Assembly (NCBI GenBank): GCA_026986055.1
Contig: JALSPH010000210.1
Span: 1 to 8,530 of the forward strand
Origin: Campylobacterales bacterium
Lineage (GTDB): Bacteria; Campylobacterota; Campylobacteria; Campylobacterales; Hydrogenimonadaceae
DNA length: 8,530 nucleotides
Direction: 5' to 3'
Part shown: positions 1 to 6,333 of the stretch, piece after piece
Numbering within the stretch: the first letter of the stretch is position 1
Layout of the letters: each line of letters opens with the position of its first letter
The notes under the pieces: model-generated
The model's input: only the letters and a program-made list of their open reading frames with translations
The model's database searches: none
Told to the model about the DNA's origin: nothing
Made by a program: the position numbers and the translations under genes

Positions 1-248
1 CTTTTTTCGAGATCAAAGCGGAGGAGCTTTACAAAGAGGTCGAAAACACTTTATGCCTTGACGTTATTTCGGATCTAAAACAGGTAGCCAGACACAATAT
101 ATTATATACGCCACATATGGCCTACTACACGAAAGAGGCGCTTGAGAGAATAATGGAGGTTTCACTTGAAAACATGGAGGCTTTTCTTGAGGGAAAACCG
201 CTTCCGAACTGTCATATTACCGCACCGACTAATAACCTTAATTTTTGA
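1..248 (+). CDS. D-2-hydroxyacid (D-lactate type) dehydrogenase, C-terminal fragment
   Basis: The frame starting at base 3 is open from the window edge to TGA at 246-248 and gives the last 81 residues; the 5' end lies outside. The stretch around LYTPHMAYYTKEALERI matches the end of NAD-dependent D-isomer-specific 2-hydroxyacid dehydrogenases of the D-lactate dehydrogenase type. The His of TPH sits where the family's catalytic acid/base His is found. Such enzymes reduce 2-oxo acids such as pyruvate to D-2-hydroxy acids with NADH in the cytosol; the exact substrate cannot be told from this piece. The final residues after PLPNCH (ITAPTNNLNF) and the stop codon lie in the left inverted repeat of the element at 217-485, so the natural C-terminus appears to have been replaced. 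The lost tail is peripheral, so activity may be kept. Family is fairly sure, exact enzyme not. Confidence 0.8.
   Translation, partial: FFEIKAEELYKEVENTLCLDVISDLKQVARHNILYTPHMAYYTKEALERIMEVSLENMEAFLEGKPLPNCHITAPTNNLNF
215..248 (+). repeat. Left terminal inverted repeat (with flanking TA)
   Basis: This copy pairs with 454-487 in inverted orientation. The outer 20 positions are identical, including the 18-mer attaccgcaccgactaat at 216-233. The three mismatches are at 235, 240 and 243, paired with 467, 462 and 459. The copy encodes the last ten residues and the stop of the upstream dehydrogenase. Confidence 0.9.
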
Positions 249-485
249 GAGAACGAGAAGAGGTGAGATGTGAGTAGAGAAATCTGCAGGACTCCCCGTA
301 GGGAATTCAAAGATTTATCTGCTTGCAGGTCGCTTCTTATCGTTCTCCCCGAAGGGTGCAGTGCTTTCGCCCATATGACTGCGTTGGATTTTCTTGAATT
401 AGCTACGGCTAGTCCAGCGAAAATCCGCCTTGCCTATGAACGAAATCACGGCATCAAAGATGAAGGGTATTAGTCGGTGCGGTAA
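217..485. mobile_element. MITE-like element with 32-bp terminal inverted repeats, flanked by TA
   Basis: Bases 217-485 (269 bp) are bounded by inverted repeats that match at 29 of 32 positions, or 31 of 34 when the flanking TA on each side is included. A TA lies directly outside each end (215-216 and 486-487), as expected for a TA target duplication of the kind made by IS630/Tc1-mariner transposases. The interior has no transposase: the only readings are a 67-codon GTG-started frame on + and broken frames on -. It is therefore best read as a non-autonomous miniature element moved by a transposase elsewhere. Excision in silico rejoins the dehydrogenase frame, which supports an insertion. An invertible switch or a relic of a larger IS is possible but less likely. 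The parent transposase family is inferred from the TA alone. Confidence 0.75.
291..356 (-). other. Two small UNCG-capped hairpins inside the element
   Basis: On the minus strand, 291-306 folds into a six-pair stem (one G-T pair) closed by C-G around a TACG loop. Bases 347-356 fold into CCC/GGG around TTCG. Both loops are of the stable UNCG class when transcribed from the minus strand. The stems are short, so this is only suggestive of RNA structure. They could equally be DNA hairpins used in transposition, or chance. Confidence 0.35.
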
Positions 486-487
486 TA
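454..487 (-). repeat. Right terminal inverted repeat (with flanking TA)
   Basis: This is the reverse-complement partner of 215-248, with 31 of 34 positions matching. Read on the minus strand it encodes nearly the same peptide tail (ITAPTNTLHL then stop) as the left copy gives on the plus strand. The element therefore carries a built-in stop in one frame at each end. Confidence 0.9.
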
Positions 488-534
488 AAATAGCATGTGA
501 AAGAGAGTACAAAAACCATTTGAAAGGGTAAAAG

Positions 535-759
535 ATGATGGAGTTTTTGAAAAAAGCGACCGAGTGGGTGTTGGACAAAGAGGAGGAGGCTGCAAAGAGG
601 TGCAAGATAGACCTTGAAGATTTGCAGAAGCAGATAGACCTTATAAAAAGCAAACGCGATGCACTTAAAAAGGAGTGCGAAGAGAACCTCGGGGAACTTG
701 AGCATATTTTAAGACGACTCGAGGTTATAAAGGCGAAAGAGGAGTCCTGCACCCGATAA
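535..759 (+). CDS. Small charged coiled-coil protein, unknown function
   Basis: A 74-residue protein very rich in Lys and Glu, with almost no aromatic residues after Trp11. A continuous helical, heptad-like pattern from about residue 15 to 70 predicts a coiled coil. There is no signal peptide or membrane segment, so it is probably cytosolic. The start at 535 is chosen because AAAGGG at 523-528 lies 6 bases upstream; the second ATG at 538 is also possible. The ribosome binding site lies in what was probably the end of the dehydrogenase frame before the element at 217-485 inserted, which suggests the two genes were once translated together. Its TAA at 757-759 faces the chemoreceptor stop with 6 bases between. 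I do not recognise the family. Good ribosome binding site and gene-like composition make it likely real. Confidence 0.7.
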   Translation: MMEFLKKATEWVLDKEEEAAKRCKIDLEDLQKQIDLIKSKRDALKKECEENLGELEHILRRLEVIKAKEESCTR

Positions 760-765
760 AAGGGT

Positions 766-1857
766 TCAGGAGCCGCTCTCTTTAACGGCACTCAAGAGAA
801 TTTCAAATCCGACTTTACTGGAGTTTTCCACTCTTTCGAACTCTTCGACGGTAGCTTTCAAGTCGTGCTTGTCGAAGTAGTTGTGCAGTGCTCTTTTCAA
901 TCCTTCATGTACGGTTTCATGGTGCGTTTCTATCTGATTTAGAACCTCGCCTCTACCGGCAAGAATAGCTTTCAGCTCATTCTCGTACCATTTTCCGAAA
1001 CGGCAGCTTTTTTCGTCGGGAATATCTCTCGGAGAGTTCTGTAAAATAGAGTTGTATCCTTGCAGTTTCAGGTGAATATGGTCTATCTTTCCGTTGCTCA
1101 CCTGCATACCGCGCAAAATTTTGACCATGATTCTTTTCAACTCTTCGGAGTTTGAAACTATTTTTTCCGTACGATCCCTAAAATCATCCAAAATCTCCAT
1201 ACCCTCATGCGCCTCTTTCTGAAAGCTCTCTCCCGCTTCCACTATAGCCGAAGCACTCTGTTTGAGTGTGGAGATATTTATCTCGACCTCCTGGGTAGCC
1301 TTTTGGGTACGCTCTGCCAGTTTTCTTACCTCATCCGCCACTACGGCGAAACCTCGACCGTGTTCGCCTGCACGGGCAGCCTCTATAGCGGCATTGAGAG
1401 CAAGAAGGTTTGTCTGATCGCTTATATCTTTAATGAGGTTTATGATCTCCGTTATTGAGGTTACATGGTTGTTCAACGCTTCGGAGTCATCTTTTAAAGT
1501 TGTAGATTTGTGTACTATATTGTCCATCGAAGAGAGAACCTCTTCGCTCTTTTTACCTATCTCCATAACCTCTTGAGCATTTTTTTCGTTCAAAGAGGCT
1601 CCCTCTTCGAGCATCGTTAGGTTCTCTTCGATCGAATTTTGCAGAAAGTCGGTACCGTCGTCGTAACTCTCTATAAGAATTCTAAGAAGATCTTTTCTTA
1701 TGATAGCGTCATCTTTTGAAGATTGGCTCTGCTCTTTTGTTCTGGAGACTTCAAGCTCTCTTTTTAGAGAGTCGTTCTCCTCTTTTAAAGATGAGATCTC
1801 ATTTTGCAAAAAGGCTATGCGCTCCTCCAAATTTTTCACCTTCGCACCTGAAAACAT
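766..1857 (-). CDS. Soluble methyl-accepting chemotaxis protein with C-terminal CZB zinc-binding domain (TlpD-like)
   Basis: This 363-residue receptor has no membrane segment. Residues 5-45 form a coiled coil. The signalling hairpin spans about 80-250, with the highly conserved CheA/CheW-contacting tip at 145-184 (core [20 protein letters not shown]). The C-terminus (about 256-325) is a chemoreceptor zinc-binding domain: His260, Cys285 in CRFGKW, and His313/His317 in HETVH match the 3-His/1-Cys zinc site. This layout resembles Helicobacter pylori TlpD, a cytoplasmic receptor linked to oxidant, hypochlorite and zinc sensing, though TlpD is longer. By analogy it probably feeds a redox or metal-state signal to CheA; that ligand role is inferred. 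ATG at 1857 is preceded by AAGGAA at 1862-1867. A sigma-28-like promoter lies upstream, so it is probably expressed with the flagellar regulon. Family assignment is sure. Confidence 0.95.
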   Translation of the reverse strand: MFSGAKVKNLEERIAFLQNEISSLKEENDSLKRELEVSRTKEQSQSSKDDAIIRKDLLRILIESYDDGTDFLQNSIEENLTMLEEGASLNEKNAQEVMEIGKKSEEVLSSMDNIVHKSTTLKDDSEALNNHVTSITEIINLIKDISDQTNLLALNAAIEAARAGEHGRGFAVVADEVRKLAERTQKATQEVEINISTLKQSASAIVEAGESFQKEAHEGMEILDDFRDRTEKIVSNSEELKRIMVKILRGMQVSNGKIDHIHLKLQGYNSILQNSPRDIPDEKSCRFGKWYENELKAILAGRGEVLNQIETHHETVHEGLKRALHNYFDKHDLKATVEEFERVENSSKVGFEILLSAVKESGS

Positions 1858-1907
1858 TCCGTTCCTTTCATCTATGATATTTTTCCCTAATGGAAAACTT
1901 TTATGGT

Positions 1908-1934
1908 ATATCGGCAGATGTGCCGAAATGTTAA
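1908..1934 (-). promoter_or_regulatory. Sigma-28 (FliA)-like promoter of the chemoreceptor gene
   Basis: On the minus strand GCCGATAT (1908-1915) matches seven of eight bases of the FliA -10 consensus GCCGATAA and fits the CGATAT form seen in Campylobacter. A TTAA/TAAC -35-like element lies at 1930-1934, with 14-15 bases between. Transcription would begin around 1900, leaving a leader of about 43 bases before the ATG at 1857. Chemoreceptor genes are common sigma-28 targets. Confidence 0.6.
1911..1926. promoter_or_regulatory. Palindrome overlapping the -10 of the chemoreceptor promoter
   Basis: tcggca-gatg-tgccga is a perfect 6-bp inverted repeat with a 4-base spacer. It covers half of the -10 element and part of the spacer. 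It could be a small operator, or coincidence because the GCCGAT motif supplies one arm. No regulator is identified here. Confidence 0.3.
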
Positions 1935-2019
1935 AGAAGAGGTTGAAATTTTTAGGATGAAATCTGAAAGTTGAATCTATCGAACAGGGTCTTTAAAGGT
2001 TGAATTGCAAGAAGCAAAG

Positions 2020-2041
2020 AGTCGTGCCCGAAGGCACGACT
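2020..2041 (-). terminator. Hairpin terminator after the OmpA-family gene
   Basis: A perfect 9-bp stem encloses a TTCG loop on the minus strand with C-G closing (gtcgtgcc TTCG ggcacgac plus one A-T pair). It lies 6 bases past the stop codon at 2048-2050. The bases after it are only moderately T-rich (tctttgcttc), so it may act as a terminator, an mRNA-end stabiliser or both. It separates ompA transcription from the chemoreceptor promoter. Confidence 0.75.
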
Positions 2042-2047
2042 TCGATA

Positions 2048-3319
2048 TCAGCGTTGAGTAGGGATTATAACCGCTTCGACGCGTCTATTTTTCGCTTTTC
2101 CTTCAGCCGTATCGTTGGAAGCTACCGGATTTGCTTCCCCATACGCTTTGGTTGTAATTCTTGATGCCTCTATGCCTCTGGCTATCAGCTCTTTTTTAAC
2201 CGCTTCGGCGCGCTTGGCGGAGAGTTTGAGGTTATATGCGGCACTTCCGTCGCTGTCCGTGTAACCTTCCAGTCTCACTTTGGTTTGAGGATGCTCTTTC
2301 ATATAGGCTACGAGCTTGTCGATGTAAGGGGTATCTTTCGACTCTATCCTGGCGGAGTTGGTGGCGAAGTTCACATGCATAGTAAATCCTACGGCACAAC
2401 CTTGAGTATCGACCTTGAAACCTTCAGGAGTCGTCGGACACTTGTCGAGGTAGTCGGCTACTCCGTCACGGTCGCTGTCAAGTGCACATCCGTGCTCGTC
2501 GACTTTGTCGGTTTTGGAGCCTGGGCACTTGTCCAAAAAGTCCGCTACGCCGTCGTTGTCGCTATCTATAGGACACCCTTTGGCATCGACTTTGACTCCA
2601 TCCGGCGTGCCTCTGCACTCATCTTTGTAGTCCGGCACTCCGTCACCGTCCGTATCAAGTGGGCAGCCGTCGAGATTTACCTCTACACCTTTTGGCGTAT
2701 CGGGGCATTTGTCATCTTTGTCCGCTACTCCGTCACCGTCGCTGTCGGCTTCTTTTACCGGAGTTTCAGCTTTTACCGGAGCGGGAGCCTCTTTTTCCAC
2801 TTTTCCGAAAGGTATGGCAAGACCGGCAGTGTAAGCGAGAGTATGTCCGCCGTCGTCGAACCTTATGAAGTCTCTAGCCTCGAGTCTTAGCGCCAACGCT
2901 TCGGTTAGAAGAACTTTCAACCCCACGCCCAGGTTTCCAATGCCGCCATCTTTGAGTCCTGCCGTATTGTTCGTGAAGTCTTGAACTCCTAATCCCGCAA
3001 GAAGGTATGGGCGTACTCTGTCGCCTGGCTCCATGAAGTGGTAGAGGTAGTTGGCCGTTATCTGATGCGAATCCGTGTCTCTGCCGGGGACGAGATCTTT
3101 ATAGTCGATGCTGTCCATGAAGTCGTAACCGAGCTCCAGAGTCTGCTTCGAGTCTATGTTGTAGCCGAGTCTCGCCCCAAGGCTCGTAGAGTCGTCGAGG
3201 AACTCTTTGTTAAGCGGTTCCACTCCTCCGAACATCGGTGTAACGGAGTATTTGTACTCCGATGCCGTTAGCGTACCTGCCGCTGCAACGCTAAGCAGTA
3301 GTGCTCCTATCTTTTTCAT
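2048..3319 (-). CDS. OmpA-family outer membrane protein with four thrombospondin type-3 repeats
   Basis: 423 residues. A signal peptide covers about 1-20 (MKKIGALLLSVAAAGTLTA). An OmpA-like beta-barrel of roughly 150 residues follows (21-172), then a Pro/Ala/Lys linker (173-191). Four Asp-rich type-3 repeats of about 29-30 residues occupy 192-309, each with a DxDxDGVxD-like loop and paired Cys, and probably bind calcium. The OmpA C-terminal peptidoglycan-binding domain is 311-419; Asp355 and Arg370 align with the diaminopimelate-binding pair of E. coli OmpA. The protein would anchor the outer membrane to the wall, with a calcium-stiffened spacer across the periplasm. ATG at 3319 has AAGGAG at 3326-3331. 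It has its own promoter and a hairpin after the stop, so it looks monocistronic. The architecture is like OprF-type porins; porin activity is not shown. Confidence 0.95.
   Translation of the reverse strand: MKKIGALLLSVAAAGTLTASEYKYSVTPMFGGVEPLNKEFLDDSTSLGARLGYNIDSKQTLELGYDFMDSIDYKDLVPGRDTDSHQITANYLYHFMEPGDRVRPYLLAGLGVQDFTNNTAGLKDGGIGNLGVGLKVLLTEALALRLEARDFIRFDDGGHTLAYTAGLAIPFGKVEKEAPAPVKAETPVKEADSDGDGVADKDDKCPDTPKGVEVNLDGCPLDTDGDGVPDYKDECRGTPDGVKVDAKGCPIDSDNDGVADFLDKCPGSKTDKVDEHGCALDSDRDGVADYLDKCPTTPEGFKVDTQGCAVGFTMHVNFATNSARIESKDTPYIDKLVAYMKEHPQTKVRLEGYTDSDGSAAYNLKLSAKRAEAVKKELIARGIEASRITTKAYGEANPVASNDTAEGKAKNRRVEAVIIPTQR
2390..2746 (-). repeat. Four imperfect ~90-bp tandem repeats encoding type-3 (TSP3) units
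   Basis: Each unit encodes a block of the form D-x-D-x-D-G-V-A/P-D, then a Cys-Pro or Cys-Arg, a variable segment with Val-Asp, and Gly-Cys. The units start at residues 192, 222, 252 and 281 of the OmpA-family protein. The DNA copies are diverged, so the array is ancient and not a recent slippage product, but recombination between units could change copy number. Confidence 0.8.
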
Positions 3320-3353
3320 TCAGTTCTCCTTCTTTCTTCAATTTTGTAGCGGC

Positions 3354-3381
3354 ATTATAGCCAATAACAGCATAAAGTAAA
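3354..3381 (-). promoter_or_regulatory. Sigma-70-type promoter of the OmpA-family gene
   Basis: On the minus strand a perfect TATAAT (3354-3359) lies 16 bases from TTTACT (3376-3381), which matches four of six -35 positions. The start site would be near 3347, giving a leader of about 28 bases. The upstream tract 3382-3420 is very AT-rich, as is usual for strong Campylobacterota promoters. This fits an abundant envelope protein. Confidence 0.75.
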
Positions 3382-3435
3382 ATGAGTTATTATTAATGGA
3401 AGTGAATAATATTATTTTTTACAATGAACTATGCT

Positions 3436-4374
3436 TTAGATCCATCTCTTTTTTCTGAGCCACTTGTAGATGAGCCAAGCTATGAGAATGTTTATACCCC
3501 AAACCGCCTCGTAACCGTACTTCCAACTGAGCTCCGGCATATATTTGAAGTTCATTCCGTAGTTTCCGACTATAAAGGTCAATGGAAGAAAGATCAGAGA
3601 TATGGCGGCAAGATGCTGCATAGCCTGGTTCATTCTGTTGCTCAAGAAACCCATGAGGAGGTTTTGCAGATATCCTGTCCTATCGAGGTATGTCTTCGAC
3701 TCGTTTATCAAGAAAGAGAGGTGCTCTTTGAGGTCGATGAACTCATATTTGAGCTTTTTGCGCATCACTACGGGGAAGTGGTTGAAAATTTTGTTTATTA
3801 TGTCGTTTTGCTGTACCGAGAGCTTCGCTATACGGTTTAGCGTGCGTCTGGCGAAGTAGAGGTTTTTCTGCACCTCCTGCTCGTCGAGAGTTTCGTTGAA
3901 AATCGTATCTTCGATCTCCTCGAGCTTGTTGTCTATATGGTCTATTACACTCATCGTCTGATCGACCATGATATCTATAACGAGGTAGAGTACATACTCC
4001 AAAGAGTCGTTTGGCTTGAATCTTCTATATAGTTTGTTCACTATCGACTTTACGATTTTCTTCTCCCTTGCGAGAAATATGAACTTCTGCTCGTGCATGA
4101 TTATGGCGATGTTGGAGTCGTTGTAGAGAAGGTCGTTCTCTTCGCTTTTTTGAAAATATTTCAAAATGGCGAGCTTGAAACTCTCGTTCTCTTCGTAGGC
4201 GACGCTCTGATCTTCGTTTTCGATATCTTCGATGAAACTTTCCGGGAAGTTGTGGGATTTGAGCCATTCGATTATATCTTCATTCTCTATCGAGGTGAAG
4301 ATTATCTGCTTTTTGTGCTCCTGAAGCTCTATCTCATCCTTTTTGTAGAGCTTATCATCCGAAAAAACGTACAT
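3436..4374 (-). CDS. corA: CorA-family magnesium/divalent cation transporter
   Basis: 312 residues, the usual CorA length. A cytosolic mixed alpha/beta domain covers about 1-140, followed by the long helical stalk (to about 245). Two C-terminal membrane segments (about 252-270 and 288-305) flank the family signature YGMNF at 272-276; GMN at 273-275 is the ion-selectivity loop. MPEL and a Lys/Arg-rich cytosolic tail follow, as in CorA. These proteins form pentamers in the inner membrane that admit Mg2+ (also Co2+/Ni2+). The start at 4374 has AGGAG placed across the end of the mscS gene, 4 bases after whose TGA it begins, so translation is probably coupled. No GC-rich terminator is seen after the TAA at 3436; only an AT palindrome (aataatattatt) lies there, so readthrough into ompA is possible. 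Confidence 0.95.
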   Translation of the reverse strand: MYVFSDDKLYKKDEIELQEHKKQIIFTSIENEDIIEWLKSHNFPESFIEDIENEDQSVAYEENESFKLAILKYFQKSEENDLLYNDSNIAIIMHEQKFIFLAREKKIVKSIVNKLYRRFKPNDSLEYVLYLVIDIMVDQTMSVIDHIDNKLEEIEDTIFNETLDEQEVQKNLYFARRTLNRIAKLSVQQNDIINKIFNHFPVVMRKKLKYEFIDLKEHLSFLINESKTYLDRTGYLQNLLMGFLSNRMNQAMQHLAAISLIFLPLTFIVGNYGMNFKYMPELSWKYGYEAVWGINILIAWLIYKWLRKKRWI

Positions 4375-4378
4375 CCTA

Positions 4379-6193
4379 TCACTCCTGTTGTTTTATTACA
4401 AGTTTGTCTTTTATGTCACGAACGTGCAGGTCGAGTTGCGGGAACGGTATCTCGATACCGTTTTCATACAACGTATTGTATATCAGCACGAGAAATTTGT
4501 CGGCCGTTCGCAAAGGTTTCAGGGTTTCGTCTCCCTCCACCCATACGAAAAGTTCGAAGTTGACGCTGCTGTTTCCCATCTCCGTCATTACGACAAGAGG
4601 CTGCTTCGTATCATCGTCGCGAATGAAGTGTAGCGAACTGTTCTGAAGAGCCTCCAAAACGGCCGTTTTAACCTTTTTGATGTCGGTTCCGTACGCAACC
4701 CCGAAAGGGATGCGCATTCGCCTCTGGCTGTCGCTTAGAGTCCAGTTTATGACATCGTTTTGAATGAAGGTCTGGTTTGGGACAAGTATATCTATGTTGT
4801 CGTTGGTTCTTATCGTGATGGAGCGCATATGAATATCCACTACACGCCCTCTCAATTTGTCGCTTATCTCAAGAAAGTCGCCTATCTTTATACTCTTTTC
4901 AAAAAGCAGGATAATTCCCGATATGAAGTTGGCGACTATATTTTGAAGGCCGAAACCTATACCTACGGAGAGCGCTCCGGCTATCAACGTCAAAGATGTA
5001 AGGTCGAGCCCCATACTTTTGAGCATTATGAAAAAGGCGATCGTCAAAATCAGATAGTAACCTAGGTTGCTGACTATTATCTGATTGGAGGGTGTGACGT
5101 TTATGAACGTATCAGTTATTCTACGTATATAACGTCTATAGAGTCCCGCTATCGTGAAGCCTGCAACCAGAATGAAAAGGGCGACTAAAAGGTCCCAACT
5201 GCTTATAGGTTTTTCGTTTATCGTAAAGAGAGGTATCTGCATCTTCTGCCAGAGATCTTTTTCGATCATCACGATACCCTCTTTTGTGCGGTGAAGAAGG
5301 ATTCTCGTTTTACCGAGCCTTTGAGCGCTCAACTCTCCAAGTTTTCGGAGTAGAGGAAGATAGGCGCTCTTCTCGCGGGCAGAGAGCGTGTCGACAAGCT
5401 TCGCGACTCTCTCTTCTATCTTGAAAAGGTGTGCATCTTTGGATTGGAGTGCATTGAAATATCGTACCAACTCTGTGTCTATAATCTCTTCGGTAATTTT
5501 ATCCACGTCGCTTTCGGCTTTTGCTATCTCTCTTTGCATAGAGTCGGCCCTCTTTTCTCTGCCTAGAAGCTGAAGCCTCTCTCTTTCAATCTTCAGATTT
5601 TCCAGTTTCATTCGTGCAGACTCGAGCCTCTTTTCGAGCTCCTCTTCTCTTTTGAGACTCTTTTGGGTATCGAACTTTATGTAAGGAAGTCTCTCTCTTA
5701 CCGCTTCGTCATTGTGAATGAGCGCCTTTTTCAGTAGTTCCACTCTCTTTTTAAGCTTATCGGCACTCATAAAATAGAAGGCGTATTGCAACTCTTCTAC
5801 ACCGGGAACGGAACTCTTTTCATCTTCTGTTTCGATCCTCCTTTTCAGATATGAGGCTCTCTCCTGAATCTCACGAAGTGAATCTTTTAGCTTCTCAACC
5901 TCTCTTTCCTGTTTTATGACTATTTTGAAAGCCTCCAGAAAATCTTCCGAACTCTTCAAATCTTCTCTGTTTACCGTCTGGGGAGGCTCCTCTTTGGCGT
6001 ACTTGGTTATATTTATGAGTTTGTATAGCAAAGAGCGCTTCAACTTCTCCTCTACACTCTCGTTTCCATCTTTTTTCAACATGGCAAGATAGCGCTCGTA
6101 GTTCATCAGCGCATCGGGTCCTACAAGGCGTGAATCTACAGGTGAGGCAAATAGTGCCAGAGCGTACAAGAGGAGTATAAAGAGTGGTCTCAT
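4379..6193 (-). CDS. MscS-family mechanosensitive ion channel with large periplasmic coiled-coil domain
   Basis: 604 residues from ATG 6193. Residues 1-20 (MRPLFILLLYALALFA...) form a signal peptide. A long Lys/Glu-rich, mostly helical and coiled-coil region (about 75-300) would lie in the periplasm. The MscS core follows: membrane segments at about 332-352 and 372-392, then the pore helix at about 400-432 with the Gly/Ala-rich ALSVGIGFGLQNIVANFISG. The beta domain is about 435-490, with DILVPNQ-type sequence, and the alpha/beta vestibule runs to about 590. Such channels open under membrane tension to release solutes after osmotic downshock. A TTG at 6235 would add 14 residues in frame; I prefer ATG 6193 because the signal peptide starts there, although the AGAG upstream is weak. 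The gene is the first of a pair with corA (4-base gap) and diverges from the EI24-like gene. Confidence 0.92.
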   Translation of the reverse strand: MRPLFILLLYALALFASPVDSRLVGPDALMNYERYLAMLKKDGNESVEEKLKRSLLYKLINITKYAKEEPPQTVNREDLKSSEDFLEAFKIVIKQEREVEKLKDSLREIQERASYLKRRIETEDEKSSVPGVEELQYAFYFMSADKLKKRVELLKKALIHNDEAVRERLPYIKFDTQKSLKREEELEKRLESARMKLENLKIERERLQLLGREKRADSMQREIAKAESDVDKITEEIIDTELVRYFNALQSKDAHLFKIEERVAKLVDTLSAREKSAYLPLLRKLGELSAQRLGKTRILLHRTKEGIVMIEKDLWQKMQIPLFTINEKPISSWDLLVALFILVAGFTIAGLYRRYIRRITDTFINVTPSNQIIVSNLGYYLILTIAFFIMLKSMGLDLTSLTLIAGALSVGIGFGLQNIVANFISGIILLFEKSIKIGDFLEISDKLRGRVVDIHMRSITIRTNDNIDILVPNQTFIQNDVINWTLSDSQRRMRIPFGVAYGTDIKKVKTAVLEALQNSSLHFIRDDDTKQPLVVMTEMGNSSVNFELFVWVEGDETLKPLRTADKFLVLIYNTLYENGIEIPFPQLDLHVRDIKDKLVIKQQE

Positions 6194-6274
6194 CGGCTCT
6201 CTTTTTATATGGAATTGTTTCAATGAGGATCTCAATGTTACAACACCCCACCTCTTAAAGCGCTGAACTGCAAG

Positions 6275-6302
6275 TTAAGGTAAATGAGAAGTTTGATAGA
6301 AT
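6275..6302 (+). promoter_or_regulatory. Possible extended -10 promoter for the EI24-like gene and pgm
   Basis: TAGAAT at 6297-6302 preceded by TGA (an extended TGn) lies 16 bases after TTAAGG (6275-6280), which matches the -35 consensus poorly. It is the best sigma-70-type match in the 140-bp divergent region. The opposite-strand promoter for mscS must also lie in 6194-6333 but I see no convincing match for it. Confidence 0.4.
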
Positions 6303-6333
6303 AGCCTTCGATAACGTATATGAAGGTTTTTGC

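Noticed and set aside
270..473. 67-codon GTG-started reading frame inside the element
   Set aside because: No proper ribosome binding site spacing, lies wholly inside a repeat-bounded element, ends in its right inverted repeat, and no family is recognisable. Treated as part of the non-coding element.
215..487. Invertible promoter switch (phase variation) as an explanation of the inverted repeats
   Set aside because: No recombinase gene nearby, no clear promoter between the repeats, the left repeat lies inside a coding frame, and TA flanks plus the restored frame on excision fit a transposon insertion better. Cannot be excluded without reads showing both orientations.
2285..2890. Open frame of 201 codons antisense to the OmpA-family gene
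   Set aside because: It mirrors the repeated Asp/Gly/Val codons of the type-3 repeats on the opposite strand; composition is not protein-like and the minus-strand gene is unambiguous.
3404..3415. AT-only palindrome aataatattatt after corA as a terminator
   Set aside because: Too weak a hairpin to terminate by itself; more likely part of the AT-rich region upstream of the ompA promoter.
4093..4563. Plus-strand open frame of 156 codons across corA and the end of mscS
   Set aside because: Entirely antisense to two well-identified genes, spans their junction, and has no recognisable domain.
6194..6235. TTG-started N-terminal extension of the MscS-family protein
   Set aside because: Would place 14 charged residues before a normal signal peptide. 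The purine-rich AGGTGGGG upstream of the TTG makes it possible, but the ATG at 6193 is the more ordinary start.
6307..6314. TTCGATAA as a second sigma-28-like -10 upstream of the EI24-like gene
   Set aside because: No TAAA-like -35 at the required distance; the nearest TAAA is 22 bases away.
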